47,845 nt of DNA from Spirochaetaceae bacterium (GCA_025356015.1 JANXYO010000086.1:1-47845), one strand, 5' to 3'. Positions 39,079-47,257 are shown, counted from the stretch's first letter. The notes: generated by a model not told the origin, from the sequence alone. Numbers and translations: made by a program.

Positions 39079-40245
39079 CTAAATCGCCCAACGCGAGAGG
39101 ATGGCGAGGTAGCGGTCCCTCACCTCGCGCACGACGTCCTCCCAGGTGCGGCAGAGCGTCCTCTGGGCACCGTAGCCGGCGAGCTCGCGGGAACGCGTAT
39201 CCTTGAGGATGCCAATGACCCGCTGCGAGAATGAGTCGAGGTTCTCGTCGGCGAGGAAGCCGTTCTCACCGTCCCTGATCACCTCGGCGGCGGTCGCGCC
39301 CTTGAGGAGGACGGCCGGGGTGCGGAAGGCAGCGGCTTCGCGCACGACCAGGGGCGCGTTGTCGTAGAGGGAGGGAAAGAGGAAGAGGTCGCCGCGGGCG
39401 TAGATCGCCTTGATGAGCTCCCTGTCGTGCACCACGGGGTGGAAGGCGATCCTGTCGCCTATGCCGAGCTCGTGGGCTAGTTCCTGGAGCCTCTGCTTGG
39501 CGTAACCCTGGCCCACGAAGACCATGCGGAAGCGGGGAACTGCTTGCATCACCGCCGGGAGGGAGCGGACGAGGAACTCGAGGTTCTTCTCCAGCACGTG
39601 CTGGCCGACATAGAGGCCGACGATCGCGTCATCGGACATGTCGAGCTGCCTGGACCCGCGCTCGCGGAAGGGGCCGATGTTCGCGTTGGGCTTGAGGTCG
39701 ATCCCATTCTCGACGACGTCATAGGGACCCTTGTAGCCGTACTCGCGCAATGTCGCCGCCACCGATTCCTGCGGCACCCAGACGTGGTCGACGGAGTAGT
39801 AGAATTCGACGATGCGTTTGACCTGGTCGTTGACGATGCTGTCGATCGGCATGATTCGCCTGATGTCGTCGCGGTATTTGGAATGGAAGGTCGCGACGAT
39901 GGGAATGCCCTTTTCCCGGGCCGTCTTGAGGGCGGTGAGGCCGGCGCCGAAGGGGGAGTGGGCGTGGATTATCGAGAAATCCCTCTTCTTGAGGCGGAGC
40001 TGGAGCTTGACATCGAGCTCGGGGAGGCCGAGGCGGTAGGGGGGGCGCACGATGGTCGGGATAGAGAGGAAGCGGATGACGGGGAAGGATTCCTCGTCGG
40101 TATGGAAGGGCACGTAGGGAGTCACCACATAGGTCGGACCGAGGGTCTTGTTGAGCCAATAGGCGTAGTTCCTCACCGTGATCGTTACGCCATCCATGAT
40201 GGGCATGTAGCTGTCGTTGAACAGACCTATGGTGATGTCCTTCAT
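39079..40245 (-). CDS. Glycosyltransferase family 4 (glycolipid-type)
   Basis: A 388-residue GT-B glycosyltransferase. The N-terminal domain opens IGLFNDSYMPIMDGVTITV, the typical glycine loop region; the C-terminal nucleotide-sugar domain has YVGQHVLEKNLEFLVRSLP and the EX7E-like DNAPLVVREAAAFRTPAVL, then GENGFLADEN. The pattern is closest to diacylglycerol glucosyl/galactosyltransferases and related GT4 enzymes that make membrane glycolipids. The start at 40243-40245 is supported by a promoter whose -10 box lies 7 bases upstream. It heads the minus-strand group glycosyltransferase, AAA+ ATPase, MBL/CNBD and is divergent from a GH36 gene. Confidence 0.87.
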   Translation of the reverse strand: MKDITIGLFNDSYMPIMDGVTITVRNYAYWLNKTLGPTYVVTPYVPFHTDEESFPVIRFLSIPTIVRPPYRLGLPELDVKLQLRLKKRDFSIIHAHSPFGAGLTALKTAREKGIPIVATFHSKYRDDIRRIMPIDSIVNDQVKRIVEFYYSVDHVWVPQESVAATLREYGYKGPYDVVENGIDLKPNANIGPFRERGSRQLDMSDDAIVGLYVGQHVLEKNLEFLVRSLPAVMQAVPRFRMVFVGQGYAKQRLQELAHELGIGDRIAFHPVVHDRELIKAIYARGDLFLFPSLYDNAPLVVREAAAFRTPAVLLKGATAAEVIRDGENGFLADENLDSFSQRVIGILKDTRSRELAGYGAQRTLCRTWEDVVREVRDRYLAILSRWAI

Positions 40246-40252
40246 TGCGACA

Positions 40253-40281
40253 AGGATACCCCAGCGTGGGCGAAGCGTCAA
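40253..40281 (-). promoter_or_regulatory. Promoter of the glycosyltransferase gene (leaderless layout)
   Basis: Minus-strand TTGACG (40276-40281), 17 bases, TATCCT (40253-40258), then 7 bases to the ATG, and no Shine-Dalgarno. This is one of the best examples of the layout in the window. Confidence 0.6.
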
Positions 40282-40311
40282 CGAAGCGGCCGGGCTTCCC
40301 GGCCCCCAGCC

Positions 40312-40339
40312 TTGCAAGTGCGTCCAGCGGGCATATAGT
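40312..40339 (+). promoter_or_regulatory. Promoter of the GH36 gene
   Basis: TTGCAA (40312-40317), 16 bases, TATAGT (40334-40339). The transcript would start near 40346, leaving a leader of about 13 bases that just holds the AAAGG before the ATG at 40359. Confidence 0.6.
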
Positions 40340-40358
40340 TGAAGCGAAAGGCGGGAAC

Positions 40359-42299
40359 ATGGACAACGTCAAGGACAGTGCGCTCGCGCGGATGTTTCCC
40401 AGGGCTTCTGTCGAGCTAAAGTTCGGCATCGACAGGAAGTCCTTCGCCCTGGTCGCCGAGGACGGCGCCGACGGCGAGATCATCTACAGGAACGAGTGGA
40501 TCGAGCTTCGAGGCAGGATGGAGGTCCTTCCCGATGGCTCCAGGTACATGCTCCACCTCACCAACACGAGCCGGAAGTCCATAAGGATCACCAGGCTCCG
40601 CTTCCCGGCCGAGGGGGGGATCGGGCCCTTCCTTGAGGGCTTCCACCCCTCCCGTGTCGCCTTCCTCCGCAACGGCTACCAGTCCTGGTCCACCGCGAGA
40701 TCATACAGGATCTCGGAGAAACCCCTGCGGCCGCGCCTGGGCCTGGTTTCCCTCGCCACCTCCAACATGGCCAACCTCCCCTCCAACACCCCGGGTGAGC
40801 TCTCCTCCGAGATGTACTCGGTCATCACCGACCTCACCGACGGCCGCTCCATGCTCGTTGGCCAGGAACCGCCATTCGACCAGTTCTTCTACATAAAGCT
40901 CAACGTCGACAAGCGTGGCGGGAGCTACTTCGAGCTCAGCTACGACTTCGGCAGGCAGATGATAGACCCGGACCAGCGCGTGGACCTCGATGGCATCGTC
41001 TTCCTCTATGGCACAAGGCCCAAGGTCGAGCAGTCCTACTTCCACAGGATACGCGAGGAGACCGGCTACGCGGCCCCCGCGAAGAACCTCAGGGGCTGGT
41101 GCTCCTGGTACCAGTACTACGACAAGATCACGCCCGAGATCCTTTACAGGAACCTCGACGCCCTCAAGCGCCGGGACTTGGGCTTCGATTTTTTCCAGAT
41201 CGACGACGGCTACCAGGCGGCCGTGGGCGACTGGCTTGAGCAGAGTCCCCCCTTCAAGGGCAGGATGCGCGAACTCGCCGATGCCATCAGGGCGGCCGGC
41301 ATGCGGCCCGGGCTCTGGTTCGCTCCCTTCGCCGCCTCGAGCGACTCCGAGCTCTACAGACTCCATCCCGAGTACGTGCTCAAGACCGAGTACGGCCGCT
41401 TCCTTAAGGCCGGCTACAACCCAATATGGAAGGGCTACTACTACGGCCTCGACGTGACTCATCCTCGCTATGCCGAGTACCTGAAGGAGGTCGTCCACAC
41501 GATGGTGGACGAGTGGGGCTTTGAGTACCTCAAGTGCGACTTCCTCTTCTCGGCCTGCCTCCGCGGCGGAGCCCACCACGAGCTCGGCCTTTCCCGCTCA
41601 AGGATCCTCAAGGAAGGAATGCGACTCATCCGCGAGCAGGCTGGGAGCGAGGCTGTGATCATTGGCTGCGGGATGCCTCTTTCCGCGGGGATCGGCACAG
41701 TCGACGCGATGCGGGTCGGCCCCGACACAGGGGATTTCTGGATCAAGCTCTCGGGCAAGCTGCTTCGCACCGGGGCCATGGTGGGCGCGAGGAACTCCCT
41801 GCGGAACTTCATGGTGCGCAGCCCGATGCACAAGCGGCTCTGGCTCAACGATCCCGACTGCGTGATGATCAGGGACACCGACACGAAGCTCAAGGCGGCG
41901 GAGCGCTACACGCAGATGGATGCTATAGCCCTCTCCGGAGGCCTGCTCATGTACTCCGACGACTTCTCACGGCTCTCTGAACGCGCCTTCGCCGACATGG
42001 CCCTCATCGACCAGGTCTCGGACGCCTGCTTCCAGGGCCAGGCGATTGCCGTCGACGTGATGGAGAAGGAGATCCCCGAGATCTACTACAACACCTCGGG
42101 CTATGTCGGCTTCTTCAATATTCGCGCTCGGGGCAGGCGCCGCTTCGACATCTCGACCCTGCAGGAATACGAGCCCAGGCTCCAGGCCTTGGTCGACCTG
42201 CGCAGCGGCGAGCGACTCGTGCCCTCGGCGGGAGGCCTTCTTGATCTCGGTTCCATGCCCAGCCACGGCTCCCGGCTATTTCGGATCGAGCGGGGCTAG
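40359..42299 (+). CDS. Alpha-galactosidase-like glycoside hydrolase, GH36/raffinose-synthase clan
   Basis: A 646-residue enzyme with a beta-rich N-terminal domain, a TIM barrel and a beta C-terminal domain. Barrel motifs are GWCSWYQYYDKITPE (247-260), FDFFQIDDGYQ (276-286), the probable nucleophile region EYLKCDFLF with Asp394, and IIGCGMPLSAGIGTVDAMRVGPD with the likely acid/base Asp456 (the last motif begins at 434). This is the GH36/GH27-clan subset with a C-G-xPL motif, acting on alpha-galactosides. No signal peptide is present, so it works on sugars imported into the cytoplasm; no sugar transporter lies in the window. It is divergent from the glycosyltransferase gene. Confidence 0.9.
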   Translation: MDNVKDSALARMFPRASVELKFGIDRKSFALVAEDGADGEIIYRNEWIELRGRMEVLPDGSRYMLHLTNTSRKSIRITRLRFPAEGGIGPFLEGFHPSRVAFLRNGYQSWSTARSYRISEKPLRPRLGLVSLATSNMANLPSNTPGELSSEMYSVITDLTDGRSMLVGQEPPFDQFFYIKLNVDKRGGSYFELSYDFGRQMIDPDQRVDLDGIVFLYGTRPKVEQSYFHRIREETGYAAPAKNLRGWCSWYQYYDKITPEILYRNLDALKRRDLGFDFFQIDDGYQAAVGDWLEQSPPFKGRMRELADAIRAAGMRPGLWFAPFAASSDSELYRLHPEYVLKTEYGRFLKAGYNPIWKGYYYGLDVTHPRYAEYLKEVVHTMVDEWGFEYLKCDFLFSACLRGGAHHELGLSRSRILKEGMRLIREQAGSEAVIIGCGMPLSAGIGTVDAMRVGPDTGDFWIKLSGKLLRTGAMVGARNSLRNFMVRSPMHKRLWLNDPDCVMIRDTDTKLKAAERYTQMDAIALSGGLLMYSDDFSRLSERAFADMALIDQVSDACFQGQAIAVDVMEKEIPEIYYNTSGYVGFFNIRARGRRRFDISTLQEYEPRLQALVDLRSGERLVPSAGGLLDLGSMPSHGSRLFRIERG

Positions 42300-42331
42300 C
42301 AGGCCAGAGCCGGAGCCTTCCTCAAGGAGGA

Positions 42332-42347
42332 GGGGCCCACTGGCCCC
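42332..42347 (+). terminator. Weak terminator-like hairpin after the GH36 gene
   Basis: GGGGCC (42332-42337) and GGCCCC (42342-42347) form a stem with loop CACT. The following bases (CTTACAGG) lack a real U tract, so termination efficiency is uncertain. Confidence 0.3.
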
Positions 42348-42377
42348 CTTACAGGCCGGACCGTCTGGAGCCGGTGC

Positions 42378-42406
42378 TTGCCAAGCTGGGGAAGGGGGGA
42401 TATACT
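42378..42406 (+). promoter_or_regulatory. Promoter of the ferredoxin gene
   Basis: TTGCCA (42378-42383), 17 bases, TATACT (42401-42406). This is among the closest matches to a sigma-70 consensus in the window and gives a leader of about 25 bases with AGAGAGG before the ATG. Confidence 0.65.
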
Positions 42407-42418
42407 CCAAATACTCCA
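42402..42418 (+). repeat. Tandem 8-base repeat at the ferredoxin transcription start
   Basis: ATACTCCA occurs at 42402-42409 and 42411-42418, one base apart. The first copy overlaps the -10 box, so it may be part of a regulator site or a chance repeat. Confidence 0.35.
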
Positions 42419-42437
42419 TTTCCAAGAGAGGTATTCC

Positions 42438-42608
42438 ATGGCCTACAAGGTCACCGACGCTTGCGTCAATTGCGGCGCCTGCGAGCCCGAGTGCCCCGTT
42501 TCCGCGATCAGCGAAAAGAACGGCATGCGCTTTATTGATCCCTCCACCTGCATCGACTGCGGTTCCTGTGCCTCGGTCTGCCCCACCGAGGCGATCGTCG
42601 CGCCCTAA
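42438..42608 (+). CDS. 2[4Fe-4S] ferredoxin (clostridial type)
   Basis: A 56-residue ferredoxin with two complete cluster motifs: Cys9, 12, 15 and 19 (CVNCGACEPECP) and Cys38, 41, 44 and 48 (CIDCGSCASVCP). The short spacing (CxxCxxCxxxCP twice) is that of small clostridial ferredoxins, low-potential one-electron carriers for pyruvate:ferredoxin oxidoreductase, hydrogenase or bifurcating EtfAB. It has its own strong promoter and an intrinsic terminator, so it is monocistronic and probably well expressed. Its presence suggests anaerobic metabolism. Confidence 0.96.
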   Translation: MAYKVTDACVNCGACEPECPVSAISEKNGMRFIDPSTCIDCGSCASVCPTEAIVAP

Positions 42609-42665
42609 GAGTCTTCCCTGGCTTGGAGAGGCAAACCGGCCCAGGTGCCGGAGGGCTTCTGCGAA

Positions 42666-42708
42666 GGGCCGCCCCCGTGCCGAAAGGTAGGGAAGCGGCC
42701 CCTTTTTT
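42666..42708 (+). terminator. Rho-independent terminator of the ferredoxin gene
   Basis: GGGCCGC (42666-42672) and GCGGCCC (42695-42701) form a 7-bp stem, with a 22-base loop, followed by C and six T (42703-42708). Confidence 0.8.
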
Positions 42709-42760
42709 ATCCCGGTGCTATCGGATATAGTTGGAAAAATCGACGCCCGGGAGTCCTTCA

Positions 42761-43678
42761 ATGAGCGGGACACGAGACCTCGGTACTGGCCATGTATCGG
42801 AAACTGAGAGCGGCCTCGCGGTTGACGCGCGCGGCGGCCTCGAGAGCCTCCTCACCCACCTCGTCTCCGAATCCTATCTGCTTCTGCTTAAATCCCTCAG
42901 GTCAAGCCATGATTCCATGCGGACTATCTACACCGACTGGAACAGGGGCGAGCTGGCCGACCCCCTGATGGCGGCGACAGCCGATGCGCTCGGCCTGCGC
43001 GACCTCGATGGCGAACCCCTTCTCGAGAAGGTCCTGGACGTCGCATCGACGGGCGAGCCCTGTGTCAGCGCCGCGAGGCTGGCGATGGAGCTGCGCGTGC
43101 CCGCTCCCGCCTTCGCCCAGGCGGCCTCCTCGAGCCACATCTCGGTCCTCAAGGATGAGCGCATCGACGCGAGCGCCGTGCTCGGAGGTCCCAAGCACGC
43201 GACCTCAGGCGACAGGGCTGTCCTCGTCGAGGAGATCAGGAAGGCCCTCCTCGCGGCCACGATCCTCGCGCAGGCCCAGGCCTTCCTCCTGCTCTCCCGC
43301 GCCCAGGGGGCCCAGGGGGGACCTGTCGATCTCTGCGGGGCAGCGCGCATCTGGTCCGAGGGGCGCGAATCCTTTCTTCACGACCGCATCGGGGAGGCCC
43401 TGTGCCGGAACCCCGAGCTCGAGCTCGTCATACTCGACGCCCAGATCAAGGCCCTCCTTGATCCCTGCCTGCCAGCCCTGAGGCGGGTGGTCGCGCGCAG
43501 TGTCGAGTCGGGCCTCGCCATCCCGGTGATCTCGGCCTGCCTACAGTTCTACGACCAGTGCAGGAGCACCTGGCTGCCCGCGAACCTCGTGCGCGCCCTC
43601 CGCGACGCCCGGGCATCCGAAGGCTACGAGCGCGTGGACAGGCCCAGGGGCGAAATTTTCCATTCAGACTGGAAATGA
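42761..43678 (+). CDS. 6-Phosphogluconate-dehydrogenase-like helical domain without its NADP domain; catalytic residues lost
   Basis: A 305-residue protein that aligns with only the C-terminal all-helical half of 6PGDH: IYTDWNRGELADPLM (EDWNKTEL region), SVLKDERIDASAVLGGP, IRKALLAATILAQAQAFLLL, ESFLHDRIGEALCRNPELEL, and the end IFHSDW. No Rossmann domain or GxGxxG loop precedes it, and there is no gene upstream from which it could have split. When aligned to the sheep/E. coli active-site helix GHFVKMVHNGIEYGD, Lys183 is Val, His186 is Arg and Asn187 is Gly, while Glu190 is kept. It therefore cannot be a normal 6PGDH. The start at 42761 follows GGGAG; a TTG at 42731 is also possible. Confidence 0.82.
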   Translation: MSGTRDLGTGHVSETESGLAVDARGGLESLLTHLVSESYLLLLKSLRSSHDSMRTIYTDWNRGELADPLMAATADALGLRDLDGEPLLEKVLDVASTGEPCVSAARLAMELRVPAPAFAQAASSSHISVLKDERIDASAVLGGPKHATSGDRAVLVEEIRKALLAATILAQAQAFLLLSRAQGAQGGPVDLCGAARIWSEGRESFLHDRIGEALCRNPELELVILDAQIKALLDPCLPALRRVVARSVESGLAIPVISACLQFYDQCRSTWLPANLVRALRDARASEGYERVDRPRGEIFHSDWK

Positions 43679-43764
43679 GCCCGCCTTTAGCGCCCCGGGC
43701 GCCCATCCCAGGGCCTTCCTGCCGCCAGGCCGCTGCCATTTACAATTAATAGTAGTGTTCTACC

Positions 43765-43792
43765 TTGATTCCCCACTGCCGTAGCTTAGACT
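43765..43792 (+). promoter_or_regulatory. Candidate promoter of the chemoreceptor gene
   Basis: TTGATT (43765-43770), 16 bases, TAGACT (43787-43792). The -10 box is part of a perfect palindrome. Transcript start would be near 43799, and AAGGGG precedes the ATG at 43832. Confidence 0.45.
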
Positions 43793-43799
43793 CAGTCTA
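43787..43799. promoter_or_regulatory. 13-base palindrome over the chemoreceptor -10 box
   Basis: TAGACTCAGTCTA: perfect 6-base arms with central C, flanked by GC on both sides (43784-43785 and 43800-43801). It covers the predicted -10 box and so could be a repressor site. Confidence 0.5.
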
Positions 43800-43831
43800 G
43801 CGGCCTGGGGTCGCACATAAGGGGTAGACAT

Positions 43832-45925
43832 ATGAGGCTCAGACTCAGGATCGGCGGTAAGGTGATCCTCCCTGTGATGGTGCTGCTCGTTGTGGTGGTG
43901 GCGGTCCTCGCCGCGGTAACCTACCTCAGCGCGTCCGCGATAATATCCGGCATGGTGTACCGCGAGGGCGACACCCTCTCGGCACGCTACGCCAACCAGG
44001 TCAGGTCCGAGCTCGAGCGGATCGCCGAGACGCCGCGCGAGATGGCCAACGCCTTCATCGCGATGAGGAAGGCCGGCAATCCTGACCGAAAGGCGGCCCT
44101 TGCGGTCCTCAACCAGACCCTCGAGGCGAATCCCATCCTCCTCGGATCCTGGACAGTATGGGAGCCGAATGCCTTCGACGCCAGGGACTCGAGTTACCGC
44201 AATGCCCCGGGCCATGACGCGACGGGGCGCTTTGTGTCTGTCTTCAGCCGCGGAACCGGAAAGATCCAGCTCGATCCCAACATCGACTACGAGAAGGAAG
44301 GGGTGGGCGACTACTACCTCCTTGCGAAGAGAACGGGGAAGGAGACGGTCATGGAACCCTACTTCTACTCGTATACGGGTAAGAAGGAGGACGAGCTCTT
44401 CATCACCAGCATCGTGGTGCCCGTGAACGAAGCAGGCTCCTTCAAGGGCGTGATAGGCGTCGATATCGCAGTTACCACCTTCGAATCCATCGTGAAGGGA
44501 ATCAATCCCTATGAGGGCGCCTTTGGGACCCTGATGTCCAATTCCGGGGCCATGCTATACCACCCCGTGAAGGCCAACATTGGCAAGCTTGTGGGCGAGG
44601 ACACGCCTCAGAACAAGGAGGTCCTGCTTTCCGCCATGCGCGAGGGAAGGCCCTACAGCTTGGTGATGAGCAGTCCTGGATCGGGGGCCCTCTCATACAT
44701 CAGCTATGCGCCGATCCAGATAGGGGCTTCCACAAGCCCATGGTCTCTCGGCGTGACCATCCCCCTGGCCATCATGTTCGCCCCCCTGTACCGGCTGCTG
44801 TATCTGACCATTGCCATCGGCCTGGTCTGCGCGGCCGTGGGACTGCTGGTGATGCTCATCATCGCCCGGAGCATCTCAAGGCCTGTCGGACTAGTCACCG
44901 CGATCAATGGCCGCTTCGCCGAGGGCGATTTCGCCTTGGCGGGAATCGACAAGGCCTCCCTCGCGCGGATGCGCGGGCGCGGCGACGAGATCGGTGACAT
45001 GGCCCGGGCCATGGAAGGCCTCAGGACCTCGATAACGCGCGTCGCCGCGGGGATCCAGGCGGGAGCCTCCGAGGTATCGGGAGGGGCTAGCCAGGTCTCG
45101 GCCACCGCCCAGTCACTCTCCCAGGGCAGCACAGAGCAGGCGGCAGCAGGGGAAGAGGTCTCCTCGGCGATGGAGGAGATGAGCGCCAACATCAAGCAGA
45201 ACGCCGACAACGCGATGATGACCGAACGCATCTCGCGCAAGACGGCCTCCGACGCCGACGAAGGCGGGGCGGCAGTCCTTCAGGCTGTCGTCGCGATGAA
45301 GGACATTGCGCAGAAGATCGGCATAATCGAGGAGATCGCCAGGCAGACCAACCTACTGGCCCTGAACGCGGCCATCGAGGCAGCGAGGGCTGGAGACGCG
45401 GGAAAGGGCTTCGCAGTGGTGGCCTCCGAGGTTCGCAAGCTCGCCGAGCGTTCCCAGAACGCCGCCGCCGAGATAACCAAGCTCGCCAAGACGAGCACCG
45501 ATACGGCCGAGAAGGCTGGTGCCCGCATCCAGGCCATCGTCCCTGACATCAGGAAGACCGCGGATCTCGTCCAGGAAATCGCGAGCTCGAGCCGCGAGCA
45601 GAACACGGGGGTCGAGCAGATCAACAGGGCCCTGGTCCAGCTCGACCAGGTCATCCAGCAGAACGCCTCGGCCTCCGAGGAGCTCGCGTCGATGGCCGAG
45701 GAATTGACCGGCCAGTCCTCCTCGATGCAAGATGCCGTCGGTTTTTTCAGGCTGGAGGGGATAAGCGGAAACCGATCTGGGGGCGAAGGAAAGAGGCCAC
45801 GATCGGCCCCGGAAGGCCCGAAGCCTCAGGAAACCCTGCCAGGACCGGCGACGGTCAGGCCCAGGAGGCTCTCAATCGCTCCGCGAAAGGACGACGGCAG
45901 CGACGAGGAGTTCGAGACCTTTTAG
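43832..45925 (+). CDS. Methyl-accepting chemotaxis protein with a periplasmic dCache-type sensor
   Basis: A 697-residue chemoreceptor: first TM helix (residues about 11-34), a large periplasmic sensor (about 40-300) with the dCache feature [20 protein letters not shown] and [16 protein letters not shown], a second TM helix (about 327-350), a HAMP-like region and a cytoplasmic signalling rod. The hairpin tip reads [20 protein letters not shown] then [20 protein letters not shown]. The C-terminus extends past the rod by about 60 Pro/Gly/Arg-rich residues and ends EEFETF, which resembles the NWETF-type tether that recruits CheR/CheB in E. coli. Ligand unknown. It indicates a motile cell. Confidence 0.93.
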   Translation: MRLRLRIGGKVILPVMVLLVVVVAVLAAVTYLSASAIISGMVYREGDTLSARYANQVRSELERIAETPREMANAFIAMRKAGNPDRKAALAVLNQTLEANPILLGSWTVWEPNAFDARDSSYRNAPGHDATGRFVSVFSRGTGKIQLDPNIDYEKEGVGDYYLLAKRTGKETVMEPYFYSYTGKKEDELFITSIVVPVNEAGSFKGVIGVDIAVTTFESIVKGINPYEGAFGTLMSNSGAMLYHPVKANIGKLVGEDTPQNKEVLLSAMREGRPYSLVMSSPGSGALSYISYAPIQIGASTSPWSLGVTIPLAIMFAPLYRLLYLTIAIGLVCAAVGLLVMLIIARSISRPVGLVTAINGRFAEGDFALAGIDKASLARMRGRGDEIGDMARAMEGLRTSITRVAAGIQAGASEVSGGASQVSATAQSLSQGSTEQAAAGEEVSSAMEEMSANIKQNADNAMMTERISRKTASDADEGGAAVLQAVVAMKDIAQKIGIIEEIARQTNLLALNAAIEAARAGDAGKGFAVVASEVRKLAERSQNAAAEITKLAKTSTDTAEKAGARIQAIVPDIRKTADLVQEIASSSREQNTGVEQINRALVQLDQVIQQNASASEELASMAEELTGQSSSMQDAVGFFRLEGISGNRSGGEGKRPRSAPEGPKPQETLPGPATVRPRRLSIAPRKDDGSDEEFETF

Positions 45926-45943
45926 AAGGGAGCATTAAAAACC

Positions 45944-47257
45944 ATGACGCATGAACAGAAGATCGAGCGCATCGCGGGGGAACTCTCGAGGGCTGCCGGC
46001 CAAGGGGCAGCGAGGTTCCGGAAGAGCTCGCCATCGCACCAGGTCCCGAAGCGACGGGGCAAGGGAGGAGGGGCGAGGGTCATCGATGTTTCAGACCTCG
46101 ATGAGATCCTCGAGCTCGATGTCGAGGGAAGGACCTGCACCGCCGAGCCCGGGCTCACCTTCGATGCCCTCGTCCAGGCGACCCTGGCCCATGGCCTTGT
46201 CCCGGCCTGCGTGCCCGAGCTAAAGACGATCACCATTGGGGGCGCGGTCGCCGGCTGCTCGGTAGAATCCATGTCCCATCGTCTGGGGGGCTTCCATGAC
46301 AACTGTCTCGAGTACGAGGTCCTCACCGCGAAGGGTGAGGTCCTTTGCTGCTCGCGTGAGGGCGAGAATGGCCAGCTCTTTGACATGGTGCATGGCACCT
46401 TCGGCACCATCGCCCTCATTACAAGGCTCAAGTTCAGCCTCCTCCCGGCGAAGCCCTATGTCCACCTCGTCTTCGAGCACCACGACAGCGTCGAGTCTTG
46501 CCTCGCCGCGATAGAAGAGCGCGTAGGGCGAGCCGACTCGACCTTTATCGACGGTCTGGGCCTGTCGCCGGGCAATTTCGTCCTCTGCCTTGGCGAGTTC
46601 GTCGACGAGGCGCCCTACCTGCATTCCTATCAATGGATGCGCGCCTACCACAGGTCGGCCGCGAGGATGAGCGAGGACTACATGACGGCGCGGGAGTACT
46701 TCTTCCGCTATGACGCCGACTGCCACTGGATCGGCAGGAACTACGGCCTGGAGAATCCCCTCGTCCGCCTCCTGGTGGGGAAGATCTTCCTCGGCTCGAC
46801 ACGGATGCTCTCGCTCGCCAGGAAGCTGCCCTTCATGATCAGGGCGGACAAGCCCGAGGTCGTGGTCGATGTGTTTGTGCCCATTTCGAAGGCAAGGGAC
46901 TTCCTCGATTTTTACGGGCGTGAGTTCAACTACTGGCCTCTCTGGATAGTGCCCTACAGGATAGCCAGGCCCTATCCCTGGATCTCGCCCGAATTCCTGG
47001 GCATGGGCGGCGAGGAGCTCTACCTCGATTTCGCCGTCTACGGCTTCAGGCCCCGCGACGGCCGCAACTACTTCCGCCTTCTCGAGGAGAAGCTCGTCGA
47101 GCTAAAGGGGATCAAGACTTTGATTTCGCACAACTTCTACGAGAGACAGGAGTTCTGGAGGATCTGGAACCGGGGCGCCTGGGATGCGGCCAAGCGGCGC
47201 ACCGACCCGGAGGGGCTCTTCGGAGACCTCTACGACAAGACCCACCGCCGCGGCTAG
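45944..47257 (+). CDS. FAD-linked oxidase/reductase of the FAD_binding_4 family (DHCR24/DWF1-like)
   Basis: A 437-residue flavoprotein. The PCMH-type FAD domain shows RTCTAEPGLTFDALVQATL, VPELKTITIGGAVAGCSVES (pyrophosphate loop) and HGTFGTIALITRLKF, and the C-terminal substrate domain contains LYLDFAVYGFRP and ends in HNFYERQEFWRIWNR then YDKTHRR. This overall pattern resembles the 24-sterol reductase (DHCR24/DWF1) group found in plants and some bacteria, but bacterial members of this family act on other substrates, and no sterol genes are present. It lies 18 bases after the chemoreceptor stop with AAGGGAG in front, and may share its transcript. Confidence 0.87.
   Translation: MTHEQKIERIAGELSRAAGQGAARFRKSSPSHQVPKRRGKGGGARVIDVSDLDEILELDVEGRTCTAEPGLTFDALVQATLAHGLVPACVPELKTITIGGAVAGCSVESMSHRLGGFHDNCLEYEVLTAKGEVLCCSREGENGQLFDMVHGTFGTIALITRLKFSLLPAKPYVHLVFEHHDSVESCLAAIEERVGRADSTFIDGLGLSPGNFVLCLGEFVDEAPYLHSYQWMRAYHRSAARMSEDYMTAREYFFRYDADCHWIGRNYGLENPLVRLLVGKIFLGSTRMLSLARKLPFMIRADKPEVVVDVFVPISKARDFLDFYGREFNYWPLWIVPYRIARPYPWISPEFLGMGGEELYLDFAVYGFRPRDGRNYFRLLEEKLVELKGIKTLISHNFYERQEFWRIWNRGAWDAAKRRTDPEGLFGDLYDKTHRRG

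Noticed and set aside
37577-39082. A 501-codon plus-strand frame over the AAA+ gene
   Set aside because: Antisense shadow of a gene with clear AAA+ motifs.
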